A stretch of DNA of 64,000 nucleotides, taken from the NCBI GenBank assembly GCA_964615765.1, contig CAZTQN010000013.1, positions 1 to 64,000 on the forward strand, written 5' to 3'. The notes under the pieces were generated by a model. It was not told the DNA's origin. It made no database searches and saw nothing but the letters and a program-made list of their open reading frames with translations. This document shows positions 20,272 to 29,800 of the stretch, piece after piece (the stretch's first letter is position 1; every line of letters starts with the position of its first letter). The position numbers were made by a program, and so were the translations under genes. This DNA comes from CAZTQN01 sp964615765. Lineage in GTDB: Bacteria; Planctomycetota; Phycisphaerae; Phycisphaerales; UBA1924.

Positions 20272-22248
20272 ATGCAGCGTGACACTCGGGTCCAAATCAC
20301 CGCCTCGGTCGTCGCCGCGGCGTTCCTCGCCGCCTCGGTGGCCCTCACGACGCAGATCTCCGCGTCCGTCGGTCGCAACCGCCTGGTGTACACCGACTCG
20401 GCGGAAGACGGCGACCGGTACCAGGCCCTGGGCGTGGCGATGGGCGCGTTCCGCGGCTTGTTCGTCAACTGGCTCTGGATCCGCGCCAACGACCTGAAAG
20501 AAAAGGGCAAGTACTTCGAGGCGATCGACCTCTCCAAGACGATCACGCGCCTGCAGCCGCGCTTCCCGAAGGTCTGGCAGTTCCACGCCTGGAACCTCGC
20601 GTACAACATTTCCGTCGCGACGCAGACGCCGGAAGAGCGGTGGAACTGGGTGCAGTCGGGCATCCGCCTGCTGCGGAACGAAGGGATCCCGAACAACCCG
20701 AACAGCCTGGACCTGCACCGGGAGTTGGCGTGGATCCACCTGCACAAGGTGCAGGGGTTCATGGACGACGCGCACAAGTACTACAAGTCGCAGATTGCTT
20801 ACGAGTGGAGCGTCGTCATGGGACGCCCGCCGCAGGCCAACTTCGACGACCTGGCCGACCGCAACAAGCTGCGCGAGGTGTACGCCGAGCGCTGGCTGAA
20901 GCCGATCGCCGAAGCCCCGGACACGCTGCAAGAGCTGTACGCAGCGGAACCTCAGGCGAAGGAACTGGTCGAGCGCCTGGCCCAGATCGGGCTCTCGCCC
21001 AACAAGGAGTTTCTGGAGCGGTTCGAGCTGATCTCCGCCGTCTCGATCGCCAGCGAAGACACGCAGATGGCGACCAACGTCGGGCGCGACCCGTTGGCGC
21101 AGCTCGTCGCCGAGGACCGCTACCTCTCCGCCGGGCGGGCTTTGGTGCGGCATGTGCGCAAGCGCGTGCTCATCGACGAATACCACATGGAGCCGGACCG
21201 GATGATCCGGTACACGCTCAAGTACGGCCCGCTCGACTGGCGCCACCCGGCGGCCCACGCGCTGTACTGGTCCGCCCGCGGCGTGGAAGAGTGCATCCTC
21301 CGCGTGACGGACGAAAACCGGCGCGACCACGACATCCTCAACGCCGACCGCCTCACCATCCAGTCCGTGCAGGAACTCTTCCGCAGCGGGCTGGTCGTCT
21401 ACGACATCGTCAACCCCGAGTTCTACCTCACCCTGCAGCACACGGGGTACCTGGACGTCTACCGCGACGTGCTCAAGGAACTCACCGCACGCTCCAAGTT
21501 TGACCAGAAGGACCGCGTCTACCGCTTCTACTGGGCCGGCTACGAGAACTTCATGCGGGACGCCATCCGCTACCTCTACACCCGCGGCGACGTCGAGACC
21601 GCCAAGCAGTACCACCAGGCCCTCTACCTCGACCCCGACCTCAACACCAACAACCCCTGGCTGTACGAAGAGCTCGCCAAGCCGACGGACATCTTCGTCC
21701 AGCAGGAGATCGTCAAGGACGACCGCTTCACCAACCCCACGGTGGCGATGCAGGAGATCGCCGGGTCGCTCATGAACGCGTACATCGGCGGGCTCGGCCG
21801 CGGCGACGAGGGGCTGTTCCGGCGCGAGTTCGAGTACGCCCAGCTCTTCCACGCCCGCTACCAGGACTCGCAGGCGTTCCGCACGTGGGTCTCGGCCCAG
21901 GCCGAGAACTCGGGCGATGTCGGGCGCATGGGCCTGCCGCGGTTCGAGATCTTCGCGGGCCAGATCCTGGCCCAGTGCGTGAACATGTCGGGCATCCCGC
22001 TCGGCCCGACGATCTATCGGCGTGCCCCGGCGGAACTGCAAGGCCGGGCCTACGCCGTCCTGGAGCGGACGGCCCTGAAGGCCGGCCTGGACGAGCGGGC
22101 CAAGGCCGCCCGGGCCGAGGGCTCCGCCGAGGCGCCGGACTTCGACCGCTGGTTCCCGCCCCCGGCGGGCATCGATCAGTTCCGCGTCGAGATGTTCCCG
22201 GAAAACCCCATCCGCACGAACGACAGCGGGCGGATCGAGCTCAAGTAA
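20272..22248 (+). CDS. Membrane-anchored repeat protein (TPR-like), function unknown
   Basis: The 658-residue product starts with a hydrophobic stretch at about 8-28 (ITASVVAAAFLAASVALTTQ) that is either a signal peptide or a membrane anchor. It is followed by helical, Trp/Tyr-rich sequence. Helix pairs such as RANDLKEKGKYFEAIDLSKT near 66-85 and VETAKQYHQALYLDPDLNTN near 442-461 resemble tetratricopeptide repeats. I do not recognise a named family. It lies 93 bases downstream of the permease on the same strand and probably belongs to the same transcription unit, as a periplasmic partner of the exporter. Confidence 0.7.
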   Translation: MQRDTRVQITASVVAAAFLAASVALTTQISASVGRNRLVYTDSAEDGDRYQALGVAMGAFRGLFVNWLWIRANDLKEKGKYFEAIDLSKTITRLQPRFPKVWQFHAWNLAYNISVATQTPEERWNWVQSGIRLLRNEGIPNNPNSLDLHRELAWIHLHKVQGFMDDAHKYYKSQIAYEWSVVMGRPPQANFDDLADRNKLREVYAERWLKPIAEAPDTLQELYAAEPQAKELVERLAQIGLSPNKEFLERFELISAVSIASEDTQMATNVGRDPLAQLVAEDRYLSAGRALVRHVRKRVLIDEYHMEPDRMIRYTLKYGPLDWRHPAAHALYWSARGVEECILRVTDENRRDHDILNADRLTIQSVQELFRSGLVVYDIVNPEFYLTLQHTGYLDVYRDVLKELTARSKFDQKDRVYRFYWAGYENFMRDAIRYLYTRGDVETAKQYHQALYLDPDLNTNNPWLYEELAKPTDIFVQQEIVKDDRFTNPTVAMQEIAGSLMNAYIGGLGRGDEGLFRREFEYAQLFHARYQDSQAFRTWVSAQAENSGDVGRMGLPRFEIFAGQILAQCVNMSGIPLGPTIYRRAPAELQGRAYAVLERTALKAGLDERAKAARAEGSAEAPDFDRWFPPPAGIDQFRVEMFPENPIRTNDSGRIELK

Positions 22249-22381
22249 CCCGCCGGGACCGTCCGGGCGGGCCGGGCGCTGCACCCGCGACCTCCCGGCT
22301 ACCGGCCCGGCAACTGGCCCGCCAACTGGCTTGGGCGAGCAACCCGCCGCCTCCCGGCGACGAACCGTGTCCACGGCCGCA

Positions 22382-22447
22382 CCGGCGTTCCAACGCCGGC
22401 TCGACCCCGTCCGCTCGCGCCGGGGCGGATTTCGCGGCGCGTACAAT
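22382..22447 (+). promoter_or_regulatory. Inverted repeat and possible -10 element upstream of pilT
   Basis: An 8-bp inverted repeat with a two-base spacer (CCGGCGTT-CC-AACGCCGG) lies at 22382-22399, and TACAAT at 22442-22447 matches a -10 hexamer in five of six positions. No good -35 hexamer lies 16-18 bases upstream. The repeat could be an operator, or a hairpin ending the upstream unit. The ATG of pilT lies 73 bases after the TACAAT. Confidence 0.35.
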
Positions 22448-22519
22448 CGCCCCGGTTCCCGCCGCCTGCTGGTTCAATCTTCCTCCCCCCACCCCACCAT
22501 CCCGAGCCTGAACGCACCC

Positions 22520-23677
22520 ATGAGCCTGAACACCGACACGCACACCGCCCCGCCCGCTGCCGGGCACGTCACGCTCGACCCCGATCGGACGCACGACCCG
22601 CACGAGACGCGCTTCGGCGACTTCCTGAAGGCGACGATCAAGTTCGAGGCCTCCGACCTCATCATGAAGACGGGGGCCAAGCCGAAGATCCGCCTGCGCG
22701 GCGCGCTGCGCCCGCTCGACACCACGCCGGTGACCTTCGAAGAGTTCATCGCGATCACCAAGCACATCCTGACCGAGGAGCAGATGAAGGATCTGCACCA
22801 CTACGGCTCGGTCGACTTCGCGTACGACTACGACGACTACACCCGCTTCCGCGTGAACCTGTTCCACGCCCGCGGGAAGCTCTCGATCGCCGCCCGTCGC
22901 ATCAGCGCCAACATCCGCCGGTTCGAGGACCTGTACCTGCCCAAGGTGATGGAAGAAATCGCCATGCAGCCGCAGGGGATCGTGCTGCTGTGCGGGGTGA
23001 CGGGCTCGGGCAAGTCGACGACGATCGCGGCGATGCTGGACTACGTGAACGAGCGCAAGCCCGTGCACATCGTGACGATCGAAGACCCGATCGAGTACAT
23101 CTTCACGGACAAGAAGGCGACCATCAACCAGCGCGAGATCGGGATCGACTGCCTGGACTTCAAGATCGCCCTCCGCGCGCTGGTGCGCGAGAACCCAGAC
23201 ATCGTGCTCGTCGGCGAAATGCGCGACCAGGAGACCTTCGAGGCCGCCCTGCACGCCGCCGAGACGGGCCACCTGGTGTACGGGACCATCCACGCCTCGT
23301 CGACGACGCAGACGTTCAGCCGCATCTACGGCCTGTTCCCGCCGGAAGAAGTCGAGCAGGTGCGCAAGATCCTGGCGTACCAGATGCGCGCGTTCGTGTA
23401 CCAGAAGCTGCTCCCCACGCTGCACGCGAACATCCACCGCATCCCGGCGCTGGAGATCCTGGTCAACACCGCCGTCACCCGCAAGCACATCCTCGAAAGC
23501 CGCGAGGGTGAACTCCGCGAGTACATCGACTCGATCGAAGCCAAGCAGCTCGGCATGATCGACTTCAACCAGTCGCTGGTGAACCTCGTCGAGCAGGAGT
23601 ACATCTCGCTCAAGGTCGCCGAAGAGTCCAGCCCGAACATCGACGAGTTCCGGATGCGCCTCAAGAAGCTCGGCTGA
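22520..23677 (+). CDS. pilT: PilT-family twitching motility ATPase
   Basis: The 385-residue protein has all PilT motifs: FLKATIKFEASDLIMKTGAKP at the N-terminal domain, Walker A GVTGSGKST at 159-167, Asp box TIEDPIEY, Walker B NPDIVLVGEMRD at 225-236 and His box GTIHASSTTQTFSRI. PilT is the hexameric cytoplasmic motor that depolymerises type IV pili. The C-terminus (LVNLVEQEYISLKVAEESSP) resembles PilT/PilU. ATG 22520 is the natural start, because the in-frame upstream sequence is low-complexity. It is followed by a PilB-like gene with degenerate motifs, and no pilus assembly genes are in the window apart from pilin-like proteins. Confidence 0.93.
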   Translation: MSLNTDTHTAPPAAGHVTLDPDRTHDPHETRFGDFLKATIKFEASDLIMKTGAKPKIRLRGALRPLDTTPVTFEEFIAITKHILTEEQMKDLHHYGSVDFAYDYDDYTRFRVNLFHARGKLSIAARRISANIRRFEDLYLPKVMEEIAMQPQGIVLLCGVTGSGKSTTIAAMLDYVNERKPVHIVTIEDPIEYIFTDKKATINQREIGIDCLDFKIALRALVRENPDIVLVGEMRDQETFEAALHAAETGHLVYGTIHASSTTQTFSRIYGLFPPEEVEQVRKILAYQMRAFVYQKLLPTLHANIHRIPALEILVNTAVTRKHILESREGELREYIDSIEAKQLGMIDFNQSLVNLVEQEYISLKVAEESSPNIDEFRMRLKKLG

Positions 23678-23988
23678 GCGGCCGGGACGGAACCCGGGGG
23701 CGGGGGTGGAGGGGCAGGGTGGCTTCGGGCCGGGTGCGGACAAGCGGGGCCGGGCCGGCCTGAGCGGGCCCGATCGACCTTCGTCCTGCGGCCCACCTCT
23801 TCGGGCCACCTTTTTCTCGCGGGCCGCCCGGCAACGCCACCGGGCGGCAAGGACGAACCACCGGACAAGCGACTACGCTACTTCCTGCGCTCCGTCGCGC
23901 CCGCTCGCCGAGGGGTCCCGCGCCGGCGCCGCCCATGGTCCGGGCGTCGGCATAACGCCGGCGTCCCCCAGCGCACGAGACCTCCCGC
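23678..23988. other. Intergenic region pilT to pilB-like gene, with candidate terminator
   Basis: About 310 bases contain no gene I can support. A short hairpin (GGCCC at 23790-23794 with GGGCC at 23803-23807) is followed by TTTTT at 23811-23815 and could terminate pilT transcription, although the five-base stem is weak. A stronger nine-base hairpin (GCCGCCCGG at 23823-23831 with CCGGGCGGC at 23840-23848) has no T-run. These suggest that the two genes are not strictly cotranscribed. Confidence 0.4.
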
Positions 23989-25839
23989 ATGCCGACCGAT
24001 CTTCTGCTCGCCTCCGCCCAGCCCGCCTGGCTGGTCAGCGTCTGGAAGCCGATCCTGCTCCTGATCCCGTTCGTGATCTGGGCCAGGATCGTCACCGGCG
24101 TGTACGACAAGCACGCCGCCCAGTACTTCCTGCCGCGCAAGATGTGGAACCTGGTCCACCTCTCCGCCGGTCTGCTGGCGGTCGTGCTGGCGATCGTGCT
24201 GGGCGGGGTCATCGGCGGGGAGGGCGGCTTCTGGGTCGCGCTCGTCGGCGTCATCGCCATTCTCGCGGGCGACCTGTACGCCTACATGCACATGGCCAAC
24301 AAGGACGATCGCGTCCCCGAGTCGCGGCGCATCCGTTTCGGCATGGCCAAGCCCGACCCGGCCGACGCCAAGAACAAGAAGGACGCCAAGCTCAAGGGCA
24401 AGGCGGCCCAGCAGATCCGCCTCACGATCAAGTCGCTCGACGAGAAGGGCAAGTTCTCCAAGACGGTCGAGCCGCCGATGCCCGAGACGCCGGAGTTCGC
24501 CACCCGCGTCGCCGCCGAGGGCCTGATGGTCGACGCGATCGCCAACCGCGCCTGGCAGGCGGAAGTGGGCCCGGGCAAGGACGCGTACCAGGCCCGTCTG
24601 CTGGTCGACGGCGTGCTGCAGCCGGGGGCGACGTTCCCCCCGCCCGAGGCCGCCAAGATCATGGACTTCTGGAAGGCCTCCGCGAAGCTCGACATCGCCG
24701 ACCGTCGCCGCCGCCAGGTGGGCGACGTGCAGATCGAAACTCCGGACTACAAGCGGGTGGTCCGCGTCACGAGCATCGGCGCGCAGGGGGGCATGCGGGT
24801 CACGATGCTGCTGGACCCCGAGAAGGCGGTGCAGAAGCCGCTGAAGGACCTTGGCCTGCTCGACACGCAGCTGGCCGAGCTGCAGCGGATGGCCGGGCTC
24901 AAGGGCGTCGTGCTGGTGGCGACCCCGCCGGACTCGGGCCGCACGACGCTGATGTACGCCCTGCTGCGTCTGCACGACGCGTACACCAGCAACGTGCACA
25001 CGGTCGAGTTCGAGCCGCAGGGCGCGCCCGAGGGCGTCCGCGTCAACAAGTTCGACGCCGAGGCCGCAATGCCGGTGTCGTCGGCGAACGCCGCCGGGCC
25101 CTCCGGCGGGCCGGAGTACAGCACGCTGGTCCGCTCGATCATGCGTCGCGACCCGGACGTGGTCGCCGTCAGCGACATGCCCGACCCCAGCACTGCCAAG
25201 GAAGTCGCCAAGATCGACCAGACCCGCACGCGGACGTACCTCTGCTTCAAGGGGAGCGACGCCGCGACTGTGGTGCAGGCGTACGTGAAGGCCGTCGGCG
25301 AGACGCGCCAGGCCGCCGAGAGCCTCTCGGGGGTCGTCGTCGGCAAGCTGGTCCGCAAGCTGTGCACCAACTGCCGCGTCGCCTACCCGCCGACGCCGGA
25401 CATGCTCAAAAAGCTCTCGATCCCCGAGGGCAAGGTCCAGACCCTGTTCAAGAAGGGCGGGCAGGTCCTGATCAAGAACAAGCCGGACACCTGCCCCGTG
25501 TGCAAGGGCTCGGGGTACCTCGGCGTCGAAGGCGTGTACGAAGTCTTCCCGATCGAGAAGGACGAGCAGGATCAGATCGTCCAGGGCAACTTCACCAACC
25601 TGCGTGGCTTGTGGCGCAAGCGCTCCATCCCCACGCTCCAACAGGTCGCCATCCGCAAGGCCGTCGAAGGCCTGACCAGCGTCGAAGAAATCATCCGCAT
25701 CACCAGCGGCGAAGACGCGCCGGAAGCCGCGGCTGCCCCGGCCGCGCCTCGACCGCCCGCGGCCCCGGCCGCCAACGGCCCCGCCGCCGCCAAGCCCCCC
25801 GCCCCCCCCGCTCCCCCGGCCAAGCCCGCCAAGCCCTGA
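23989..25839 (+). CDS. Membrane-anchored PilB/GspE-like protein with degenerate ATPase motifs
   Basis: The 616-residue product begins with about three hydrophobic segments (16-36, 55-75, 80-100), absent from ordinary PilB/GspE. Residues 290-480 align by motif with the GspE ATPase core, but key residues are changed. The Walker A position reads ATPPDSGRTT (311-320) with R318 in place of the lysine. The Asp-box position reads TVEFEP. The Walker B position reads DPDVVAVSDMPD (389-399, no Glu). The His-box position reads LCFKGSDAATVV with no His. The four-cysteine zinc site of GspE/PilB is intact (C459, C462, C502, C505). I infer a non-hydrolysing structural or regulatory homologue. The tail is Pro/Ala-rich. 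Confidence 0.82.
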   Translation: MPTDLLLASAQPAWLVSVWKPILLLIPFVIWARIVTGVYDKHAAQYFLPRKMWNLVHLSAGLLAVVLAIVLGGVIGGEGGFWVALVGVIAILAGDLYAYMHMANKDDRVPESRRIRFGMAKPDPADAKNKKDAKLKGKAAQQIRLTIKSLDEKGKFSKTVEPPMPETPEFATRVAAEGLMVDAIANRAWQAEVGPGKDAYQARLLVDGVLQPGATFPPPEAAKIMDFWKASAKLDIADRRRRQVGDVQIETPDYKRVVRVTSIGAQGGMRVTMLLDPEKAVQKPLKDLGLLDTQLAELQRMAGLKGVVLVATPPDSGRTTLMYALLRLHDAYTSNVHTVEFEPQGAPEGVRVNKFDAEAAMPVSSANAAGPSGGPEYSTLVRSIMRRDPDVVAVSDMPDPSTAKEVAKIDQTRTRTYLCFKGSDAATVVQAYVKAVGETRQAAESLSGVVVGKLVRKLCTNCRVAYPPTPDMLKKLSIPEGKVQTLFKKGGQVLIKNKPDTCPVCKGSGYLGVEGVYEVFPIEKDEQDQIVQGNFTNLRGLWRKRSIPTLQQVAIRKAVEGLTSVEEIIRITSGEDAPEAAAAPAAPRPPAAPAANGPAAAKPPAPPAPPAKPAKP

Positions 25840-25956
25840 CCAGTCGACTACCAGCCGGCTCCCCGGCCCGCTTCCCGGGCCTCCTCCCGGCCCGCTCGCG
25901 AGTTCCCGCGTCCTTTGCCCCCGCCACTCCCGCACCCGCGCTGAAGAGTCCCCGCC

Positions 25957-27732
25957 ATGCTCGACCTGCTCGTCCTCGGGATCGTCGCCATCCTCGGCTA
26001 CACGTGGCTTGCCCGCGGGTTCCTGTCGGCGCTCATGCACCTGCTGTGCGTGATCGCCGCCGGGGCGATCGCCTTTGCCGTGTGGGAGCCGGTCGCGTTC
26101 TTCCTCTTGAACGTCGACAACGGGCAGAACGAGCTGCTGCAGAACGTCGCCTGGGGCGCCGCCCTGGGCCTGCCGTTCGTCGCCGCTCTGGGCCTGCTCC
26201 GCGTGATCACCGACAAGCTCGTCCCCGCCAACTGCGAGGTCGACGGGGCCGTCAACATGGTCGGCGGCGGGCTGTGCGGGATCATCACCGGCATCATCAC
26301 CGCCGGCATGGCCGTCCTCTCCATCGGCATGTGCCGCATGCCCACCAGCCTGTTCGGCTACAAGCCCGTGCAGTACGCCAACGACGGCGCCCTCACCGTC
26401 CAGTCCGGCCTGCTCGTTCCCGCGGACAAGTGGACCGCCGGGCTGTACAAGTTCCTCTCCGCCGGCACCTTCCGCCCGCTGGGCGGCGAGTCGCTGGCCC
26501 GCCTCCGCCCCGCGCTCGCCTATGAGGGCGCGCTGCTCCGCACCAACTTCGAAGAAGGCAAGAGCAAGGTCACCCTCAGCCCCGACGCGTTCAGCGTCGA
26601 CAAGCGGTACACGCTCGTCCCCGCCGACGCCGGCACGCTCCTGCGCGACGCTTTCGACAACAAGCCGCAGTCCTTCTCGACCCTCAAGGGCGAGTCGGTC
26701 AACGTCGCCCAGAGCCAGATCGAAGGCTTCGTCGTCACGCTCAAGGCCGGTGCGAAGGAGCGCTCGGGCAACATCATCATCGGCCCCGGGCAGATGCAGC
26801 TCATCGTGCAGACCAGCGAGACCGACCCGCTGTCCACCGTCGCCGTGCAGCCCCTGGCGATGATCTCGCAGGCCGCCAACCGCCCTGACCTGGCCCGCTG
26901 GCGGTGGGACTCGCCCGGCACGTTCTTCCAGTCCGTGGGCGGCGGGGCCGACGCGAACTTCGCCGTCGAGTTCGTCACGCCCCGCGGCTCCAAGCCGATC
27001 GCGCTGTCCGTCAAGGGCGTCCGCTGGAACGTCTCCGAACTGCAGCCCGCCCCGACCTACGCCAGCACCGCCGACCGCGACGCCGCCATCCGCTCCAAGG
27101 CCATCCTGGGCCGCTCGGCGGGCGCCATCGAGACCGCCGGGGCCGCCCTCATCCGCGTCCGCCCCGAAGCCCTCAACCAGAGCTTCCCCATCCGCGTCGA
27201 CAACTCCCTCCCGTTCAGCATCATCCTCCAGAAAGACGCCATGAACGGGCTCACGCTCAACGAAGAGCGCCCGCCGGAGATCGACGGTGGCGGCCTGGTC
27301 AAGTTCAACACCGACGACCTCAAGAAGCAGGGCTTCATCGACCGCAACCTGCAGGTCCGCTCCTTCGCCGCCTCGGACGACACCCGCATCGTCCAGGTCG
27401 CCGTCGATGGCAGCAACACCCAGTTCGGCCTCCTCTCCGACCCCGCCAGCGCCGCCGACCGCTCCCAGGCGCCCATGCTCATCGACTCCAACGGCACCAC
27501 GTACACGCCCGTCGGCTACGTCTTCCGCAACAACGAAGAGACCCACATCTACTTCAGCCCGCAGGCCCCCGTCGCGAGCGTGAACGACCTGCCCACCATC
27601 TCCCGCTCCCGCCCGGACGCGGAACTGGTGCTCGTCTACCGCATCACCGTCGGGGCCACCATCACGCAGTTCACGATCGGCAACAAGGCCGTCGCGACCT
27701 TCGTGCCCGGCGTGCGCACGCAGAACAACTGA
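25957..27732 (+). CDS. CvpA-like membrane protein with large soluble C-terminal region
   Basis: The product has 591 residues. The N-terminal 130 residues carry about four hydrophobic segments (3-18, 22-46, 65-90, 105-130) in the pattern of CvpA/colicin V production family proteins (LDLLVLGIVAILGYTWLARG, then GALCG-like CGIITGIITAGMAVLS). The remaining 450 residues are soluble and rich in beta-type sequence with no motif I recognise. CvpA proteins are usually about 160-200 residues, so the C-terminal domain is an added module. It lies 117 bases after the PilB-like gene on the same strand and may work with it at the membrane. Confidence 0.7.
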   Translation: MLDLLVLGIVAILGYTWLARGFLSALMHLLCVIAAGAIAFAVWEPVAFFLLNVDNGQNELLQNVAWGAALGLPFVAALGLLRVITDKLVPANCEVDGAVNMVGGGLCGIITGIITAGMAVLSIGMCRMPTSLFGYKPVQYANDGALTVQSGLLVPADKWTAGLYKFLSAGTFRPLGGESLARLRPALAYEGALLRTNFEEGKSKVTLSPDAFSVDKRYTLVPADAGTLLRDAFDNKPQSFSTLKGESVNVAQSQIEGFVVTLKAGAKERSGNIIIGPGQMQLIVQTSETDPLSTVAVQPLAMISQAANRPDLARWRWDSPGTFFQSVGGGADANFAVEFVTPRGSKPIALSVKGVRWNVSELQPAPTYASTADRDAAIRSKAILGRSAGAIETAGAALIRVRPEALNQSFPIRVDNSLPFSIILQKDAMNGLTLNEERPPEIDGGGLVKFNTDDLKKQGFIDRNLQVRSFAASDDTRIVQVAVDGSNTQFGLLSDPASAADRSQAPMLIDSNGTTYTPVGYVFRNNEETHIYFSPQAPVASVNDLPTISRSRPDAELVLVYRITVGATITQFTIGNKAVATFVPGVRTQNN

Positions 27733-27749
27733 CCCGCACCCGGACGCCC

Positions 27750-29402
27750 TTACGCCGCTGAGGTGATGTTCAACACGCCGCTGGCCTGGGCCGCGATGTC
27801 GGCCGCCACGCGCTCCGGGTTCATGCCCGCCTTCAGCAGCACGCACGGGATGCCCAGCGCGCGGCACTCGTTCTGCGCGTCCTCAACATGGGCGTGCCCG
27901 GCCAGGCGGACCAGCAGCAGCACCAGCCGCGTGCCCGGCCGACGGATCGCCGACAGCAGCGGCTCGCTCGAGGCGTGCTCGCGGAGCGCGACCCACTCCA
28001 GCTCATCAAGCCCCAGCGCCGACGCCAGACGATCCCGCTGGTGCGTCCGCTCCTCCCCGCCCGTCATCACCACCCGGGCCCCGCCCAGCGCCTCGCGCAC
28101 ACGCCGCACCGTCGGGCTGTACACCCGGGCGGCGGGGGCGTCCTCTTCGCGCTCGTCGGCGTCGTCGGCCATCAGGTCGCGCAAGCTCGTCGGGGCCGCG
28201 TCCCACAGTTCCGGGCTGGTCATCAGCGGCGCGAGCAGCGAGCGGATCACGTCCTCGCTCTCGCCGCTGTCGAGCAGCGACCGCACGCCGAACTCGATGC
28301 GCTCGAAGTCCGCCGCGATCGGCGTGCCTTCCTTGAGCATGTGCTTGACGTGATACCCGATCTTCGAGCGGGCTTCCTTGAGCAGTTTCCGCCCGTTGAT
28401 CTGCCCCGACACCCGCCCGTCGGTCGCGGCGATCCGGGCCGCCAGGTCGCCCGAGTTCGCCGGGTCGGCCCCGTCGCCCAGCCGCATGAACCGCGGGATG
28501 AACACGCGCTCGCGCTCGGTGATCTGCCGCAACCACGCGAACGCTTCGAACTGGTCGTCGTCCTCTTCCAGCCCGATGCGCTCGCCCAGCACGCGCAGGC
28601 TCGACTGCGCCTCGGCCATCAGCATCAGGATGTCGAACTCCGCCTGGCTCTGGGGCGGCACGGCCCGCCCGTTCTCCAAGGGCGCCCGCGAGCGCGACAC
28701 CAGGCGCATCGCCGCCGCCAGGTTCGCGAACACCTCCTGCGCCTGCCGCAGCGTCGCCTGGTCCATCTCGCCCGCGCGGTCGAGCATCCACAGCCCCTCG
28801 CTCCCCGCGGCTCGGGCCTTCTCACGCAGGCGCTCGGCCTCCTCGGACGAGGTCACCAGCATCAGCTCCGGATCACGCAGGAGCAGCGCCAGCGCCTGGA
28901 TCTTCAGATCGCACCGGCGCGCGACCTTCTCGAGATCGGGCAGTTCCGGGTACGCCGGGCGCACCGGCGCCGCGGGCTCCGGCCGCCGGGCCGCGAGTTC
29001 CGCCGACTGCACCGCCGCCGCAGGCCCGGTGACGGCGAGCGGGATCGCCGGCAGATCGCCCAACTTCAGCGGCACCAGCGAACGCGGGCCCGTCACCTTC
29101 GCCGTCGCGCTCGCGACCACCCGCGGGGCCGGCGCTGGCGCGGTCGTCGGGGCGGTCGCCGCGACGGGCGGATTCGGCGCTGTCGCGGGCGACGCTTGTC
29201 CCGCCCCCGCTACCGCTTCAACCTGACCCGCGGCTGTCGGAGCATTCGTCGATCCCGCGAGCGCCTGCTCGCCAACCTCTCGCAAAAAAACGCCGAGTGC
29301 GATCAATAGTCGAGCGGTCGAAGGGTCGCGGCGTGCGGCGGAACTGGCCCAATCAGAAAACGCGGACGCGAGTTCTGGCCATCGTGGCTGTTCGTCAGGC
29401 AT
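27750..29402 (-). CDS. Hypothetical protein with DUF2325-like C-terminal domain
   Basis: The 550-residue cytoplasmic protein has a Pro/Ala/Val-rich linker at about 50-155, a helical middle section, and a C-terminal Rossmann-like segment (about 455-545). That segment contains GGEERTHQRDRLASALGLDE, PGTRLVLLLVRLAGHAHV and ALGIPCVLLKAGMNPERVA. This pattern (GG start, L.LVR..GH, IPC) resembles DUF2325, a small domain of unknown function. No enzymatic motif is clear. It converges on the CvpA-like gene with a 17-base gap and is divergent from the next gene. The function is unknown. Confidence 0.65.
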   Translation of the reverse strand: MPDEQPRWPELASAFSDWASSAARRDPSTARLLIALGVFLREVGEQALAGSTNAPTAAGQVEAVAGAGQASPATAPNPPVAATAPTTAPAPAPRVVASATAKVTGPRSLVPLKLGDLPAIPLAVTGPAAAVQSAELAARRPEPAAPVRPAYPELPDLEKVARRCDLKIQALALLLRDPELMLVTSSEEAERLREKARAAGSEGLWMLDRAGEMDQATLRQAQEVFANLAAAMRLVSRSRAPLENGRAVPPQSQAEFDILMLMAEAQSSLRVLGERIGLEEDDDQFEAFAWLRQITERERVFIPRFMRLGDGADPANSGDLAARIAATDGRVSGQINGRKLLKEARSKIGYHVKHMLKEGTPIAADFERIEFGVRSLLDSGESEDVIRSLLAPLMTSPELWDAAPTSLRDLMADDADEREEDAPAARVYSPTVRRVREALGGARVVMTGGEERTHQRDRLASALGLDELEWVALREHASSEPLLSAIRRPGTRLVLLLVRLAGHAHVEDAQNECRALGIPCVLLKAGMNPERVAADIAAQASGVLNITSAA

Positions 29403-29800
29403 GGTGGAAACTCCAAAAACGGCATCTCTTAGGCGCCTCTCGGTCAGTACATCGTGCCGGAACCAACAGGCGATTGGGATTCTTGGAAAACCCTCTCAGA
29501 ATGCACGATGCCACCCGTCTCTCATCCACCGGATGAATGACGCGCGAAGACGGTGTGATTCGACGCTCGGCTCGGCCGCCGAGCCCGTGCATCCGGCCCC
29601 GCCGGCCGGGAATGGCCTGCCGCCATCCGGGCTATGGACCAGCGGTTTGCCCGATGATCATATCCGTTGACCATTAGCGCAAACTTGATGCACCGGGAAT
29701 CGCTTCCGAACGCCCCGCCGCGAAGATGGATCGCGACGCCGCCCGGACCGTCCGACGCGTCGTCCGTCTGTTGATGCTCGTCGAGCGTGGAGAGGGAGCT
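29403..29800. other. Divergent intergenic region
   Basis: About 400 bases lie between two divergent genes, with visibly lower GC than the surroundings in parts. A hairpin (GGCTCGG at 29569-29575 with CCGAGCC at 29579-29585) and TTGACC at 29667-29672 are visible, but no -10 hexamer stands at the right distance. A reading frame runs from 29726 into the PEP-CTERM-type gene but lacks a signal peptide at that start. Confidence 0.45.

Noticed and set aside
18844..22446. A very long open frame on the minus strand opposite the ABC permease and TPR-like genes
   Set aside because: It is an antisense shadow caused by GC-rich codon use. Its peptide is Arg/Val/Gly-rich low-complexity with no family motif, while the plus strand has real domains and overlapping coupled genes.
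23878..27867. A 1.3-kilocodon open frame on the minus strand opposite the PilB-like and CvpA-like genes
   Set aside because: Same reason. No motif is visible, and it would cross two recognised genes and an intergenic gap.
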